Below, piece by piece: positions 1 through 6,427 of a stretch of DNA of 9,567 nucleotides; the stretch's first letter is position 1, and the number at the start of each line of letters is the position of its first letter. Source of the DNA: an uncultured Rubrivivax sp. (GTDB taxonomy: Bacteria; Pseudomonadota; Gammaproteobacteria; Burkholderiales; Burkholderiaceae_C); contig CALBTN010000076.1 of NCBI GenBank assembly GCA_937967345.1, positions 1-9,567 on the forward strand, read 5' to 3'. A program made the translations under genes and the position numbers. A model generated the notes under the pieces. The model saw nothing but the letters and a program-made list of their open reading frames with translations. It searched no databases and was not told the origin of the DNA.

Positions 1-1
1 T

Positions 2-163
2 CTGGTGGCTACAGTGGTGGCGTTGCGCGGCTGGCCTCCGAAAGCCCGCAGCGCGGGCAACGCCGCCAACGCCGCCGGGCAACGCTACTTTCCCGGCGAG
101 GACCGCAGCGTGCTGCCGGCATCGAACCAGGCGCTGCGCACGCTGCGGGCTGCCTGCAGCTGA
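2..163 (+). CDS. C-terminal end of an unrecognised protein (5' end outside window)
   Basis: Frame 2 is open from the left edge to a TGA at 161-163 and gives about 53 residues. They begin LVATVVALRGWPPKARSAG and end LRTLRAACS. Third codon positions are mostly G or C, as in the real genes of the window, which supports coding. The first visible residues are hydrophobic and are followed by basic residues, so the tail might follow a membrane segment, but too little is present to assign a family. It converges on the lipoprotein gene that ends at 189, with only 25 bp between the two stop codons. I do not recognise the product and propose no function. Confidence 0.55.
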   Translation: MVATVVALRGWPPKARSAGNAANAAGQRYFPGEDRSVLPASNQALRTLRAACS

Positions 164-182
164 AAGCTCGCGATGCAGCCCG
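146..182. terminator. Possible bidirectional terminator-like hairpin between convergent genes
   Basis: CGGGCTGC at 146-153 and GCAGCCCG at 175-182 form a perfect 8-bp inverted repeat. The 21-nt loop contains a smaller AGCT/AGCT pairing (158-161 with 165-168). It spans the stop codon of the left-edge gene and lies just beyond the stop of the convergent lipoprotein gene, where a shared terminator would be expected. There is no T-tract on either side, so it is not a classic intrinsic terminator. It could be chance in GC-rich DNA. Confidence 0.25.
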
Positions 183-188
183 TCGCGC

Positions 189-1487
189 CTACTTGGACAG
201 TGCGGCCGGCGCCAACAGCTGCTGCACGCGCTGCTCGAAGTCCGGCGGAAAGACCCAGTAGCGAGCGCCGCTGACGGTGCTCTGGCCCTCGAGCCCGCGG
301 CGCTGCGGCTCGGCGTTGAGCAGCATCAGGCCGAGCAGGTCGCTGCTGACCCACGGGTCTTCGTACCAGAAGTCGTGCGAGGTCTGCGGCAGGTTGGGGA
401 TCTCGAAGGGGTTGACGCGGATCAGGTCGAAGCCCAGGCGCTGCGAGGCCTCGACCAGGAAGCCGGTCTGCGTGGCGTCGAGCTCGGTCGGGTCGGGACG
501 GCCGGCACGCGATGCGCGGTGCACGATGTTGGCAAAGCGCAGCGCCGAGTCGTTCAGGTTGGCGGCGAGGCTGACGCGATCGACGACCTTCACGTACTGC
601 TCCAGGTCGCGCACGGCGCGGCGCGTGTCGATGTCGGGCGCGGCGAAGTAGACCTGCCCCAGCCGCAAGCGCTGGCGCTGCTGCTCGAGTGTCTCGCCTG
701 GACGCGGCGCGGCCAGCCTGGCCAGCGCCGGGCTCGCAATCTGCGCGCCGGCGCTGTAGGCCAGCACGTCGATGGCCCGGGCGTCGGTGTTGGCCGCCAG
801 CAGCTCGAGCAGCCGCACGAAAGGCTCCACCGACGCCGACGCGTTGCCGACGTCGGTGAAGTACTTCAGGATCGAGCCGGCCGACGGCCACAGGAAGACC
901 AGTACCACCATGCGCCGGCCAGTGAAGTGGCGCAGTTGCGCCGCCTGCGCCGACCCGCGCGGCATGGTGTTGTTCGAGCCGTGCACGTACACCAGCAGGT
1001 CGTGGCTGCGGCTGGCAGCCAGCGCCTTGTTCACCAGCGCGAAGAAGGCCTGCGCATCGGGCAGGTGGGCCACCTGGTCCTTCGGGCCGATCGAGGCCAG
1101 CGGCTCGAGCATCTGCAGCTGCACGATCGGGCGCTCGTCGGGAGCGTCGCTGGTCGACAGCCGGTGCAGCGCCTCCCAGGTGAGGGTCTCGTCGCCGATG
1201 CGCGCGTGCGCCACGCCCAGGCGCAGCCGTTCGCTGGGGATGGCGGTGTGCAGCGGCTCGGGCTTTTCGATGAGGGCGCCGCGGTTGGTGGCGTACAGCA
1301 CCGGCACGTCGGTGCCCAGCACCTTGTTGCCCGCGGTCACGAACGGATCGATGTCGGTCTCACGAAAGCTCACCGGCGTGGGCATCAGCCGCACCGGGGA
1401 CTCGCAGCCGGCCAGCAGCGCAGCCAGGCCCAGCAGCAGCCACACGCCGGTGCGGCGCGGCCGGCTCAAGGGGGCGATCGGGCTCAT
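189..1487 (-). CDS. Alpha/beta-hydrolase lipoprotein (DUF900-like)
   Basis: The 432-residue protein starts with a basic region, a hydrophobic stretch (about residues 15-26) and a lipobox LAGC with the acylated Cys at 28. The next residue is Glu rather than Asp, so outer-membrane sorting is likely. The rest resembles the DUF900 alpha/beta-hydrolase family: strand plus turn LVYVHGSN (165-172), FLWPSAG (198-204), nucleophile elbow LAYSAG with Ser245, a possible acid in APDID (Asp285), and a likely catalytic His371 in SHDFWYE. The substrate is unknown; esterase- or lipase-like activity is inferred from the fold only. The ATG at 1487 was chosen because it directly precedes the lipoprotein signal. 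The same frame stays open to 2045, but that extension would overlap the AsmA gene by about 500 bp and would bury the signal peptide. A -10-like GACAAT lies six bases before the ATG, and I see no Shine-Dalgarno site. Confidence 0.85.
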   Translation of the reverse strand: MSPIAPLSRPRRTGVWLLLGLAALLAGCESPVRLMPTPVSFRETDIDPFVTAGNKVLGTDVPVLYATNRGALIEKPEPLHTAIPSERLRLGVAHARIGDETLTWEALHRLSTSDAPDERPIVQLQMLEPLASIGPKDQVAHLPDAQAFFALVNKALAASRSHDLLVYVHGSNNTMPRGSAQAAQLRHFTGRRMVVLVFLWPSAGSILKYFTDVGNASASVEPFVRLLELLAANTDARAIDVLAYSAGAQIASPALARLAAPRPGETLEQQRQRLRLGQVYFAAPDIDTRRAVRDLEQYVKVVDRVSLAANLNDSALRFANIVHRASRAGRPDPTELDATQTGFLVEASQRLGFDLIRVNPFEIPNLPQTSHDFWYEDPWVSSDLLGLMLLNAEPQRRGLEGQSTVSGARYWVFPPDFEQRVQQLLAPAALSK

Positions 1488-1493
1488 GGCTGA

Positions 1494-1499
1494 ATTGTC
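1494..1499 (-). promoter_or_regulatory. -10-like element for the hydrolase lipoprotein gene (leaderless?)
   Basis: Read on the minus strand the hexamer is GACAAT, followed by six bases and then the ATG at 1487. A transcript starting the usual distance downstream of a -10 would begin at or next to the start codon. No recognisable -35 lies at 16-18 bp. The assignment rests on position and on its likeness to the elements at 1528-1533 and 7596-7601. Confidence 0.4.
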
Positions 1500-1527
1500 G
1501 TGCAGGCTTCCAACCACGAGCCTGCGC

Positions 1528-1533
1528 AACAAT
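1528..1533 (+). promoter_or_regulatory. -10-like element for the AsmA-family gene (leaderless?)
   Basis: The hexamer AACAAT lies five bases before the ATG at 1539, and no Shine-Dalgarno sequence precedes that ATG. It faces the minus-strand element at 1494-1499. The two divergent promoters would sit in 51 bp and each would occupy the other's -35 region, so they may compete. No clear -35 is visible. Confidence 0.4.
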
Positions 1534-1538
1534 GCCGC

Positions 1539-3944
1539 ATGCGAACATCGTGGCGATGGGCCCTGGCAGCGGCGGTGCTGCTGCTGGTGCTGGCAGGTGG
1601 GTTGGCGTGGAGGCTGGTGCAGGGCTTCGACAGCGAGCATGCCAAACGCATGGCCAGCGACTGGATGCGCACCCACCAGCAGCGCGAGTTGCGCTTCGAT
1701 GGCCCGCTGCGGCTGCAGCTTTGGCCGCAGCCGGCGGTGGCGGTGCAGCGCGTGCGGCTGTCCGAGCGCGCACAGCCCGACAAGCTCTTTGCCAGCATCG
1801 AGCAGGCCTCGCTGGCGCTGCACCTGCGCCCGCTGCTGGCGCAGCGCGAGATCCAGATCGAAAGCATCGCGGCACGCGGCGTGACGCTGCGCTTCAGCCG
1901 CGATGCGGGCGGTGCACGCAACGTCGACGACCTGCTCGATCGCATCGCCGGCGGCGAGCCCGGCAGCGGCAAGCCGCTGGCCATCGACAGTGTCAAGCTG
2001 TCCGAGGTCGAGTTGCTGATCGACGACGTTTCGCAAGGCGTGCACGGCAAGCTGTCGCTGCCGCAGTTCAGCCTGGGCGCCTTCGCGGCGGGCCGGGTAT
2101 CACCGCTGAAGCTCAAGGCGCGGGTGGCGCTGAGCCAGCCGCGGCTGGCCGGCACGATGGAGCTGGACGCCGGTTTGTCACTGCGGCCGGCCACGCAGCC
2201 CGGTGCACCGGCGCAGCTGAAGCTGCAGCACACCGGGCTGCGCCTGCGCGGCCAGGGTCTCGATCTGGACGACCTGGACCTGCAGTTGCAGGCCAAGGCT
2301 GTGCTGCTGGAGTGGGGCGCCGAACAGGGCCTTGGCGACAGCCGGCTCGAGCTGCAGCAGGTGCAGCTGCACGTCGCCGGCGAGCGCGCGGGCTGGCGGA
2401 TCGACAGCGCTCGACTCGGGCTGGAGCGGGCACGCCTGGCGACGCTCGAGCGCCGCATCGAAATCGAGCAACTCGCGCTGCAGCTGCGAGGCCACCACGA
2501 GGCGACGACGCTGCAGGCGCAGCTGCAATGGCCGGCGCTGCACGTGCTCGCAGACCAACTTCAAGGCAGCGCGGTGCACGGCGAGCTCGACCTGGGCGGC
2601 GATCAGCGGCTGCGGCTGCGCCTGAGCTCGAGCTCGCCCAGCGGCGGTTTCGAACGCATCTCGCTGCCCGATCTGCAGCTCGATGTCGACGGCCAGATCG
2701 GCCCGCGTGCGATCAAGGGCCAGGCCGCTGCCACGCTGCTGTTCGAGCCGCCGCAGCGCCGTGCGGGGCTGGACGCGCTGGCGCTGGACCTGCGCGTCGA
2801 CGATCCGGCGCTGCCGGCGCTGCCGGCGCTGCAGCTGGCGCTGCGCGGCGATGCCAGGCTCAGCGCCGCCAGCGCCAGCGGACGGCTGCAAGGCACGGTC
2901 AACGACCAGCGCATCGATGCGACTTTCGACGCGCAGCTGGGCCGCGCGCGGCCCGTCGTCGACTTGCGCGCAGACATCGGTACGCTGGACCTGAACCGCT
3001 TCACCGCGCCGCCGCGGCGCGGCGCCGCGCCGGCGCGCGCCGCGGCGGCGATGCCGGTGAACCTGCAGCCACTGCGCGCGCTGGACGCCCGGGTGCGGCT
3101 GAACGTGGCGCGGCTGCTGCGCCCGCCGTACCGCATCGATGCGCTGGTGCTGCAGGCCGCGATCGACAACGGCCGGCTCGACGTGCAGCGGCTCACGGGC
3201 CGCGCCTGGGGCGGCAGCTTCGAGGCCAGCGGCAGCGCCAACGCCGCCCACAACCACCTGGCACTGCGGCTGCGCGCGCAGGACGTGGACATGCGCGCGC
3301 TGCTGGCCGACACCACCGGCTACGACGGCCTGCGCGGCCGTGCGCGGATCGACGCCGACCTACAGGGCCGCGGCGGCAACGTCGGCGCGGTGCGCGCCAC
3401 GCTCAGCGGCACGGCGCGGCTGTCGCTGCAGCCGGCCGCGCTGCGCGGGGTGGACCTGGCGCACACGCTGCGCGGCTGGCGCAGCGCCACGCACGACCGC
3501 ATCGCGTCGGATGCCGCGCGCCAGACCGATTTCAGCCAGCTCGACGGCAGCTTCACCTTGCGCAATGGGGTGGCGCGCAACGACGATCTGGACGCGCGCA
3601 GCGACTTCCTGCGCGTCAGCGGCGAAGGCACGGTCGACCTGACACAAGGCCGGCTGGACTACCTGCTGCGCACGCGCGTGGTCAACACCGCCAGCGGCCG
3701 CGCCGGCCCGGAGATGATGATGCTCAACGGCGTCACCGTGCCGGTGCAGTTGAACGGGCCTTTCGGCGCGATCGAGTGGCAGGTGAACTGGGCCGCGGTC
3801 ACTGCGGCGGTGGCGGCGCTGTCGGTGCCGAACGTGGTGCGCGGCACCGCCGGCACCGCCGCGCGCGCCACCACCGGGGTGGTGCGCGGCACCGGCCGGC
3901 TGCTGCGCGCGATCCCCGGGGCGGCGGCGTCGGCACCGCGCTGA
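1539..3944 (+). CDS. AsmA family protein (intermembrane transport / envelope biogenesis)
   Basis: From the ATG at 1539 the protein has 801 residues. It has one N-terminal membrane anchor (about residues 5-25, ALAAAVLLLVLAGGLAW) and then a very long periplasmic part rich in Leu, Arg, Gln and alternating beta-strand patterns. The N-terminal section after the anchor looks like the AsmA domain. The section from about residue 530 to 745 matches the AsmA C-terminal domain style: LRAQDVDMRALLADT, GLRGRARIDADLQGRGG, LDGSFTLRNGVARNDDL, VSGEGTVDLTQGRLDYLL. AsmA relatives (YhdP, TamB, YdbH) are beta-groove proteins implicated in phospholipid movement between inner and outer membranes; that this member does so is inference. 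The frame is open from a GTG at 1500, but 1539 places the anchor at the N-terminus and has the promoter-like AACAAT just upstream. The C-terminal tail (VVRGTAG...VVRGTGR) is repetitive and basic. Confidence 0.85.
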   Translation: MRTSWRWALAAAVLLLVLAGGLAWRLVQGFDSEHAKRMASDWMRTHQQRELRFDGPLRLQLWPQPAVAVQRVRLSERAQPDKLFASIEQASLALHLRPLLAQREIQIESIAARGVTLRFSRDAGGARNVDDLLDRIAGGEPGSGKPLAIDSVKLSEVELLIDDVSQGVHGKLSLPQFSLGAFAAGRVSPLKLKARVALSQPRLAGTMELDAGLSLRPATQPGAPAQLKLQHTGLRLRGQGLDLDDLDLQLQAKAVLLEWGAEQGLGDSRLELQQVQLHVAGERAGWRIDSARLGLERARLATLERRIEIEQLALQLRGHHEATTLQAQLQWPALHVLADQLQGSAVHGELDLGGDQRLRLRLSSSSPSGGFERISLPDLQLDVDGQIGPRAIKGQAAATLLFEPPQRRAGLDALALDLRVDDPALPALPALQLALRGDARLSAASASGRLQGTVNDQRIDATFDAQLGRARPVVDLRADIGTLDLNRFTAPPRRGAAPARAAAAMPVNLQPLRALDARVRLNVARLLRPPYRIDALVLQAAIDNGRLDVQRLTGRAWGGSFEASGSANAAHNHLALRLRAQDVDMRALLADTTGYDGLRGRARIDADLQGRGGNVGAVRATLSGTARLSLQPAALRGVDLAHTLRGWRSATHDRIASDAARQTDFSQLDGSFTLRNGVARNDDLDARSDFLRVSGEGTVDLTQGRLDYLLRTRVVNTASGRAGPEMMMLNGVTVPVQLNGPFGAIEWQVNWAAVTAAVAALSVPNVVRGTAGTAARATTGVVRGTGRLLRAIPGAAASAPR
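2805..2831 (+). repeat. Three tandem 9-bp copies of CCGGCGCTG inside the AsmA gene
   Basis: CCGGCGCTG occurs three times in direct succession and encodes PAL-PAL-PAL. The unit is a multiple of three, so copy-number change by slippage would keep the frame. It is a coding microrepeat with no sign of a mobile origin. Confidence 0.8.
3016..3031. repeat. 16-bp perfect GC palindrome inside the AsmA gene
   Basis: GGCGCGGCGCCGCGCC is its own reverse complement. It lies in an all-G/C stretch (about 3006-3050) that encodes an Arg/Ala/Pro-rich linker (PPRRGAAPARAAAA) between two parts of the AsmA protein. It is probably a by-product of low-complexity, GC-rich coding. Confidence 0.7.
3834..3894 (+). repeat. 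16-bp direct repeat in the 3' end of the AsmA gene
   Basis: GTGGTGCGCGGCACCG occurs at 3834-3849 and again at 3879-3894 in the same reading frame. Each copy encodes VVRGT, giving the tail VVRGTAG...GVVRGTGRLLRAIPG. The unit spacing of 45 bp is a multiple of three, which fits a 15-residue internal duplication. Confidence 0.75.
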
Positions 3945-4033
3945 GCTGCTGGATCGAATGCCGGTGGGCAACGGCGGTCGGCTGGGCGCCGCAAGCGGAT
4001 CCCGATCGCTGCCGGCTTGATCGCGAACGCGAC

Positions 4034-4672
4034 TCAGGCTGCAGCGGCCGCGGCCCACGCAACGAGGTCGTCGAGCAGCGCGCCCACGGCCAGGCTGGCG
4101 GCGCTGGCCAGGCCGCTGGCGTCGCGCTGCGGGGCCGCGGTGACATGCTGGACAGTGCGGCGCGCGAGCAAGCTGCGCTGGCGCCAGTCGACCAACTCGG
4201 CGTTGACGATCAACCGCACCTGGCCCGGATCAGCCGATGCGTCGAGGTACAGCTCGTCCAGGCGCAACGTCAGCAGCAGCTCGCCGCGCACGCCCGCGGT
4301 GCTGGACGCGACCTCGCTGAAGCGCTGTGCCTGCGCCAGCCGCGCGATCGCCAGCGTTTGCAGCGTCTGCGCGGGGCGTTCGCTCCAGTAGCCGAACTGG
4401 AAGTACGAGCGGCTGTGGCCGTCGGCGCTGAACACCATGCGATCACCGCCATACAGGCCGGGTGACGCGTGCGCGTTCACCAACAGCACCTTGTCGACGC
4501 GCGGCGCCGCCGGTGCATTGCCGCTCGGGCTGGCCGCGCCGCCATCGCGCAGCAGGTGGAACTCCTGGCGCGGCGCGCTCGGCAGCGAGCATCCGGCCAG
4601 CCATGCCGGCACGGCGGCCAACCCCGCCAACATCACCGCGCGGCGCTGTGCTTCGGGTGGCATGCCGGCCAT
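4034..4672 (-). CDS. PqiC-like ABC-transport auxiliary lipoprotein
   Basis: The 212-residue protein has a signal region and a lipobox LAGC with Cys28 followed by Ser, predicting an outer-membrane lipoprotein. The body (about 38-203) fits the ABC_trans_aux/DUF330 family of PqiC (YmbA): YFQFGYWSERPAQTLQTLAIARL near 90-112, then LTLRLDELYLDAS (134-146) and a strand with VNAELVDWRQRSLLARR (156-172). PqiC proteins sit under the outer membrane and partner MCE proteins, so this is probably the outer-membrane end of the lipid-transport path. It is the last gene of the MCE operon. Its ATG overlaps the TGA of the MCE gene by one base (TGATG, 4674-4670), implying translational coupling. A Met at residue 14 is an alternative start that also keeps the signal, but the coupled start is preferred. 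The C-terminus is a run of alanines. It converges on the AsmA gene across 89 bp (3945-4033), in which I see no clear terminator. Confidence 0.85.
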   Translation of the reverse strand: MAGMPPEAQRRAVMLAGLAAVPAWLAGCSLPSAPRQEFHLLRDGGAASPSGNAPAAPRVDKVLLVNAHASPGLYGGDRMVFSADGHSRSYFQFGYWSERPAQTLQTLAIARLAQAQRFSEVASSTAGVRGELLLTLRLDELYLDASADPGQVRLIVNAELVDWRQRSLLARRTVQHVTAAPQRDASGLASAASLAVGALLDDLVAWAAAAAA

Positions 4673-5637
4673 CAGCGCACCTCTCCGGGGCCGAGCTGCA
4701 GCTCGCTCGGGCCCAACAGTGCAGCGCGCGGATCCTGCAGCCGATCGAGTGCGCGGGCGATGCGTTCGGCGCTGCTGCGCAGCTCCTGCGTGGTGGCGCG
4801 CAGCTCGAGCGTGCCCACGTCAAGCGCAGCGTCGCCACGCTGCAGCACGGCCGCGCTGCCGCGCTCGAGGGTCTGCACACCGCGCTCCAGCGTGCGTGCC
4901 GCTTGCGTCAGCTCGCGCAGCGTGCCTTGGGCCTCGCGTGCCAGCGGCTCGGCACTGTCGCCCAGCCGCTGCGCCAGCTGGCCGATCTTGTCGGATGCGT
5001 GGCGCAGCGAAACCAGGCTGCGGTCCAGCGTGCCGGTGGTGCGGTCGAGCATCGCCAGGCGCGAGTTCAGACCCTGCGACACGTCACGCAGCCCCACCAG
5101 CAGCTCGGAAAACGTGCGCTGGTTGTCCTCATTGAGCACGTGGCCCACGCGTTGGAGCACGTTCTCGGCCGAGGCCGCGAGCCGGGTGGCCGAATCGGTG
5201 ATCTGGTCGATCCCCGACTGGCCTTCGGCGATGACCGGGTAGCGCTCGCCCTTGGGCTTTTGGGTCAGCGCCGGGCCGGCCGGCGCGGGAGTTTCGAGCC
5301 GGATGCGCGCGATGCCGGTGACGAAGTTGCGCGTCACCGTGGCTTGGGTGTTGTCGCGCACCGGCGCATCGCGCGCCACGCGCACCACGACGCGTACGCG
5401 GTTGATTTCGTCGGGCTCGAACGCCACGCTGTCGACGCGGCCCACCGGGATGCCGCGCATGTTGACCGCCGCGCCGACCTGCAGCCCGTCGAGCGACTGG
5501 TGCACGAAGTACACGGTGTAGAAGCGAAAGTCCGACCCGCGCCCGCCGCTGCTGAGCCACAGGTACGCGGCCACGGCCAGCGCGGTCAGGGCCAGTACGG
5601 CGATGCCGATCAGGGTGTAGCGCGTGTCAGGTTCCAT
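4672..5637 (-). CDS. MlaD-like MCE protein of a lipid ABC transporter
   Basis: The 321-residue protein has one N-terminal membrane helix (about 9-29) and an MCE domain (about 37-117) with the family hallmarks GLQVGAAVNMRGIPVGRV (51-68) and VTRNFVTGIARIRLE (101-115). A long helical region (about 145-303) follows, rich in Leu, Arg, Ala and Gln, and probably forms coiled coil. MCE proteins form hexameric rings in the periplasm and carry phospholipids or other hydrophobic molecules. The long C-terminal helical part is longer than in E. coli MlaD (about 183 residues) and recalls MCE proteins that build a needle or channel toward the outer membrane. The ATG at 5637 lies inside the end of the ATPase gene (11-bp overlap), and the stop overlaps the PqiC-like start. 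The gene thus belongs to one operon with its neighbours. The transported substrate cannot be read from the sequence. Confidence 0.9.
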   Translation of the reverse strand: MEPDTRYTLIGIAVLALTALAVAAYLWLSSGGRGSDFRFYTVYFVHQSLDGLQVGAAVNMRGIPVGRVDSVAFEPDEINRVRVVVRVARDAPVRDNTQATVTRNFVTGIARIRLETPAPAGPALTQKPKGERYPVIAEGQSGIDQITDSATRLAASAENVLQRVGHVLNEDNQRTFSELLVGLRDVSQGLNSRLAMLDRTTGTLDRSLVSLRHASDKIGQLAQRLGDSAEPLAREAQGTLRELTQAARTLERGVQTLERGSAAVLQRGDAALDVGTLELRATTQELRSSAERIARALDRLQDPRAALLGPSELQLGPGEVR

Positions 5638-6427
5638 CGAGGCGGGCCTTCGCGCCGAGGGCGCCAGCGGGCGGGTGCACCGTGTGGCGCGATGAGAAGT
5701 ACGATTTTATCCAGGCGTCGTCGACCGCCACGACCTCGTCGGCGCTGCCGTCGGCGATGACCTTGCCGCGCCCGAGCACGACGATGCGCTGCGCGATCGA
5801 CAGCAGCGAATCCAGGTCGTGCGTAACCATCAGCACCGTCAGCCCGAGGTCGCGGTTCAGGAACGCCAGCAATTCGTCGAAGGCGCGTGCGGTGATCGGG
5901 TCCAGCCCCGAGGTCGGCTCGTCGAGGAACAACACCTCGGGCTCCAGCGCCAGCGCGCGCGCCAGAGCGGCGCGCTTTTTCATGCCGCCCGACAGCTGCG
6001 CCGGGGTCTTGGCACCGACATCGGTGCCCAGGCCGGCCAGCGCCAGGCGCAGGTTCACCAGCCGCGGCAACAGCTGCGGCGGCACGTCGCCGTGCTCGCG
6101 CAGCGGCGTGGCGACGTTGCCCGCCACGTCCAGCGACGAGAACAGCGCGCCTTCCTGGAACATCATGCCGAAGCGTTTGCGCGTGGCCGCCAGCTCGGCC
6201 TGGCTGGCGCGCCACATGTCGGTGCCCAGCAGCCGCACGCTGCCCGCGGTGGGCCGTTGCAGGCCGAGGATCTCGCGCAGCAGCACCGATTTGCCGCTGC
6301 CGCTGCCGCCGATCAGCGCCACCAGTTCGCCGCGCCGGATCTGCAGGCTCACGCCGTCGTGCACCGTCTGCTTGCCGAAGCGGGTGACCACGCCGTCGAT
6401 CTCGATCACCGTGTCCTGCACGCTCAC
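5627..6427 (-). CDS. MlaF-like ABC transporter ATPase
   Basis: The 266-residue protein is a complete nucleotide-binding domain: Walker A GGSGSGKS (40-47), Q-loop Gln91, signature LSGGM (145-149), Walker B VLFLDE (165-170), D-loop SGLD (173-176) and H-loop His203. The signature LSGGMKKRAALARALA and the LGTD region are typical of MlaF rather than of importer ATPases. It should hydrolyse ATP on the cytoplasmic face to drive the MlaE permease encoded upstream. I chose the GTG at 6427 because it overlaps the permease TGA as GTGA (6427-6424), a classic coupled junction. The frame itself stays open far upstream through the permease gene. A second GTG at 6421 is an alternative that costs two residues. 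The tail after about residue 245 (HPPAGALGAKARLDGT) extends past the usual domain end and overlaps the next gene by 11 bp. Confidence 0.92.
   Translation of the reverse strand: MSVQDTVIEIDGVVTRFGKQTVHDGVSLQIRRGELVALIGGSGSGKSVLLREILGLQRPTAGSVRLLGTDMWRASQAELAATRKRFGMMFQEGALFSSLDVAGNVATPLREHGDVPPQLLPRLVNLRLALAGLGTDVGAKTPAQLSGGMKKRAALARALALEPEVLFLDEPTSGLDPITARAFDELLAFLNRDLGLTVLMVTHDLDSLLSIAQRIVVLGRGKVIADGSADEVVAVDDAWIKSYFSSRHTVHPPAGALGAKARLDGT

Noticed and set aside
1500..1538. GTG at 1500 as start of the AsmA gene
   Set aside because: It has no ribosome-binding site, adds 13 residues without signal character before the membrane anchor, and lies upstream of the likely -10. The ATG at 1539 fits the anchor and promoter better.
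1488..2045. Upstream extension of the hydrolase lipoprotein frame (186 extra residues)
   Set aside because: It lies inside the AsmA gene on the other strand and would put the lipoprotein signal and lipobox in the middle of the protein. The ATG at 1487 explains both.
3945..4033. Bidirectional terminator between the AsmA and PqiC-like genes
   Set aside because: Only a 5-bp CAAGC/GCTTG pairing with an 18-nt loop and no T-tract is visible, which is not enough to call.
1532..4465. 977-residue plus-strand frame, extremely rich in Ala, Arg and Gly
   Set aside because: It is a shadow of the AsmA gene, offset in frame, running on through the convergent lipoprotein gene. It has no domain, no signal and a composition typical of GC-rich out-of-frame reading.
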